This document shows positions 63,880 to 64,000 of a DNA stretch of 64,000 nucleotides, piece by piece. The notes beneath the pieces are model-generated. The model was not told the origin of the DNA, did no database searches, and saw only the letters and a program-made list of their open reading frames with translations. The translations under genes were made by a program, and so were the position numbers. This stretch comes from CAYUET01 sp964443875. GTDB taxonomy: Bacteria; Auribacterota; JAFGBW01. Positions within the stretch are counted from its first letter, which is position 1, and the number at the start of each line of letters is the position of its first letter. Where the stretch lies: NCBI GenBank assembly GCA_964443875.1, contig CAYUET010000011.1, positions 1 through 64,000 on the forward strand, given 5' to 3'.

Positions 63880-64000
63880 TTAAATGGACAGCATACTGGT
63901 ATAGGGATCCACAAACAGACTTGAATAGAGATATCCGTACATGCTCCCACCGGCCAGCGAACCGTAAAGGAAAAAAAACGCTGCGAAAAAAAGACACAAA
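63880..64000 (-). CDS. C-terminal end of a membrane protein (partial)
   Basis: The last 39 codons of a gene that begins beyond the window. The reading is FFAAFFFLYGSLAGGSMYGY followed by a short polar tail ending in SMLSI. One hydrophobic helix with small residues in it is visible. Nothing more can be said of its identity. Confidence 0.55.
   Translation of the reverse strand, partial: LCLFFAAFFFLYGSLAGGSMYGYLYSSLFVDPYTSMLSI

Noticed and set aside
1..64000. CRISPR, tRNA, rRNA, insertion sequences, prophage
   Set aside because: No regularly spaced repeats, tRNA folds, rRNA stretches, transposases or phage genes were seen on reading both strands.

Overview
The window looks like a metagenome-derived contig from a fermentative, diderm (Gram-negative type) anaerobe. 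The outer membrane is indicated by two TonB-dependent receptors, and anaerobic fermentation by a bifunctional AdhE and three [FeFe]-hydrogenase-type proteins. A ten-base N run at 50295-50304 marks an assembly gap. The EF-G reads like the spirochaete/planctomycete/mitochondrial type, and several large exported proteins match no family I know. Omnitrophota or a neighbouring PVC-like lineage fits, but this is an inference from gene style and I hold it loosely.

Layout. 1-650: the end of a frameshifted response regulator and a ferritin-like protein. 1.2-14 kb: a fermentation/hydrogen block. It holds adhE, a trimeric NAD-linked (probably bifurcating) hydrogenase hydCBA on the minus strand and, divergently, an Hfs-like cluster: a PAS-type sensory hydrogenase, a SpoIIE-type phosphatase, two small [2Fe-2S] proteins and a second hydrogenase. 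A textbook Rex box overlaps the -10 of the Hfs promoter. 14-20 kb: a REC-HDOD regulator, then an operon of PaaK-type acyl-CoA ligase, ACT protein, hotdog thioesterase, OFA-type MFS carrier and PurU. 20-30 kb: RsgA, a polytopic membrane protein, CstA and a three-protein two-component set. 30-41 kb: an HD-domain protein, a ParE/ParD-like toxin-antitoxin pair, an M49 peptidase, a MidA-like methyltransferase and a vWA protein. The HD, MidA-like and vWA proteins are exported, and all share an LSPxS motif just after the signal peptide. 41-52 kb: a TonB receptor, a mannose-1-phosphate guanylyltransferase, EF-G, MltG and a giant membrane protein.

51.7-63.1 kb is the most interesting part. Read on the minus strand, it runs: NtrC-type regulator, TonB-dependent receptor, a 21-bp hairpin repeat array, an oligopeptide-binding protein, a 35-residue cysteine-rich peptide, a terminator-like hairpin, a radical SAM/SPASM maturase and an ABC exporter. 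The 35-codon gene was found by reading the gap in front of the maturase. The set has the form of a ribosomally made, modified peptide (RiPP) system. Its unusual addition is an outer-membrane receptor and a peptide-binding protein, which suggests secretion and recapture of the product, as metallophores do. A sensor kinase and a hybrid regulator behind a near-perfect sigma-54 promoter lie next to it.

The right end has a palindromic intergenic repeat, a Spy/CpxP-like protein and the end of a membrane protein. I found no tRNA, rRNA, CRISPR array, transposase or origin.
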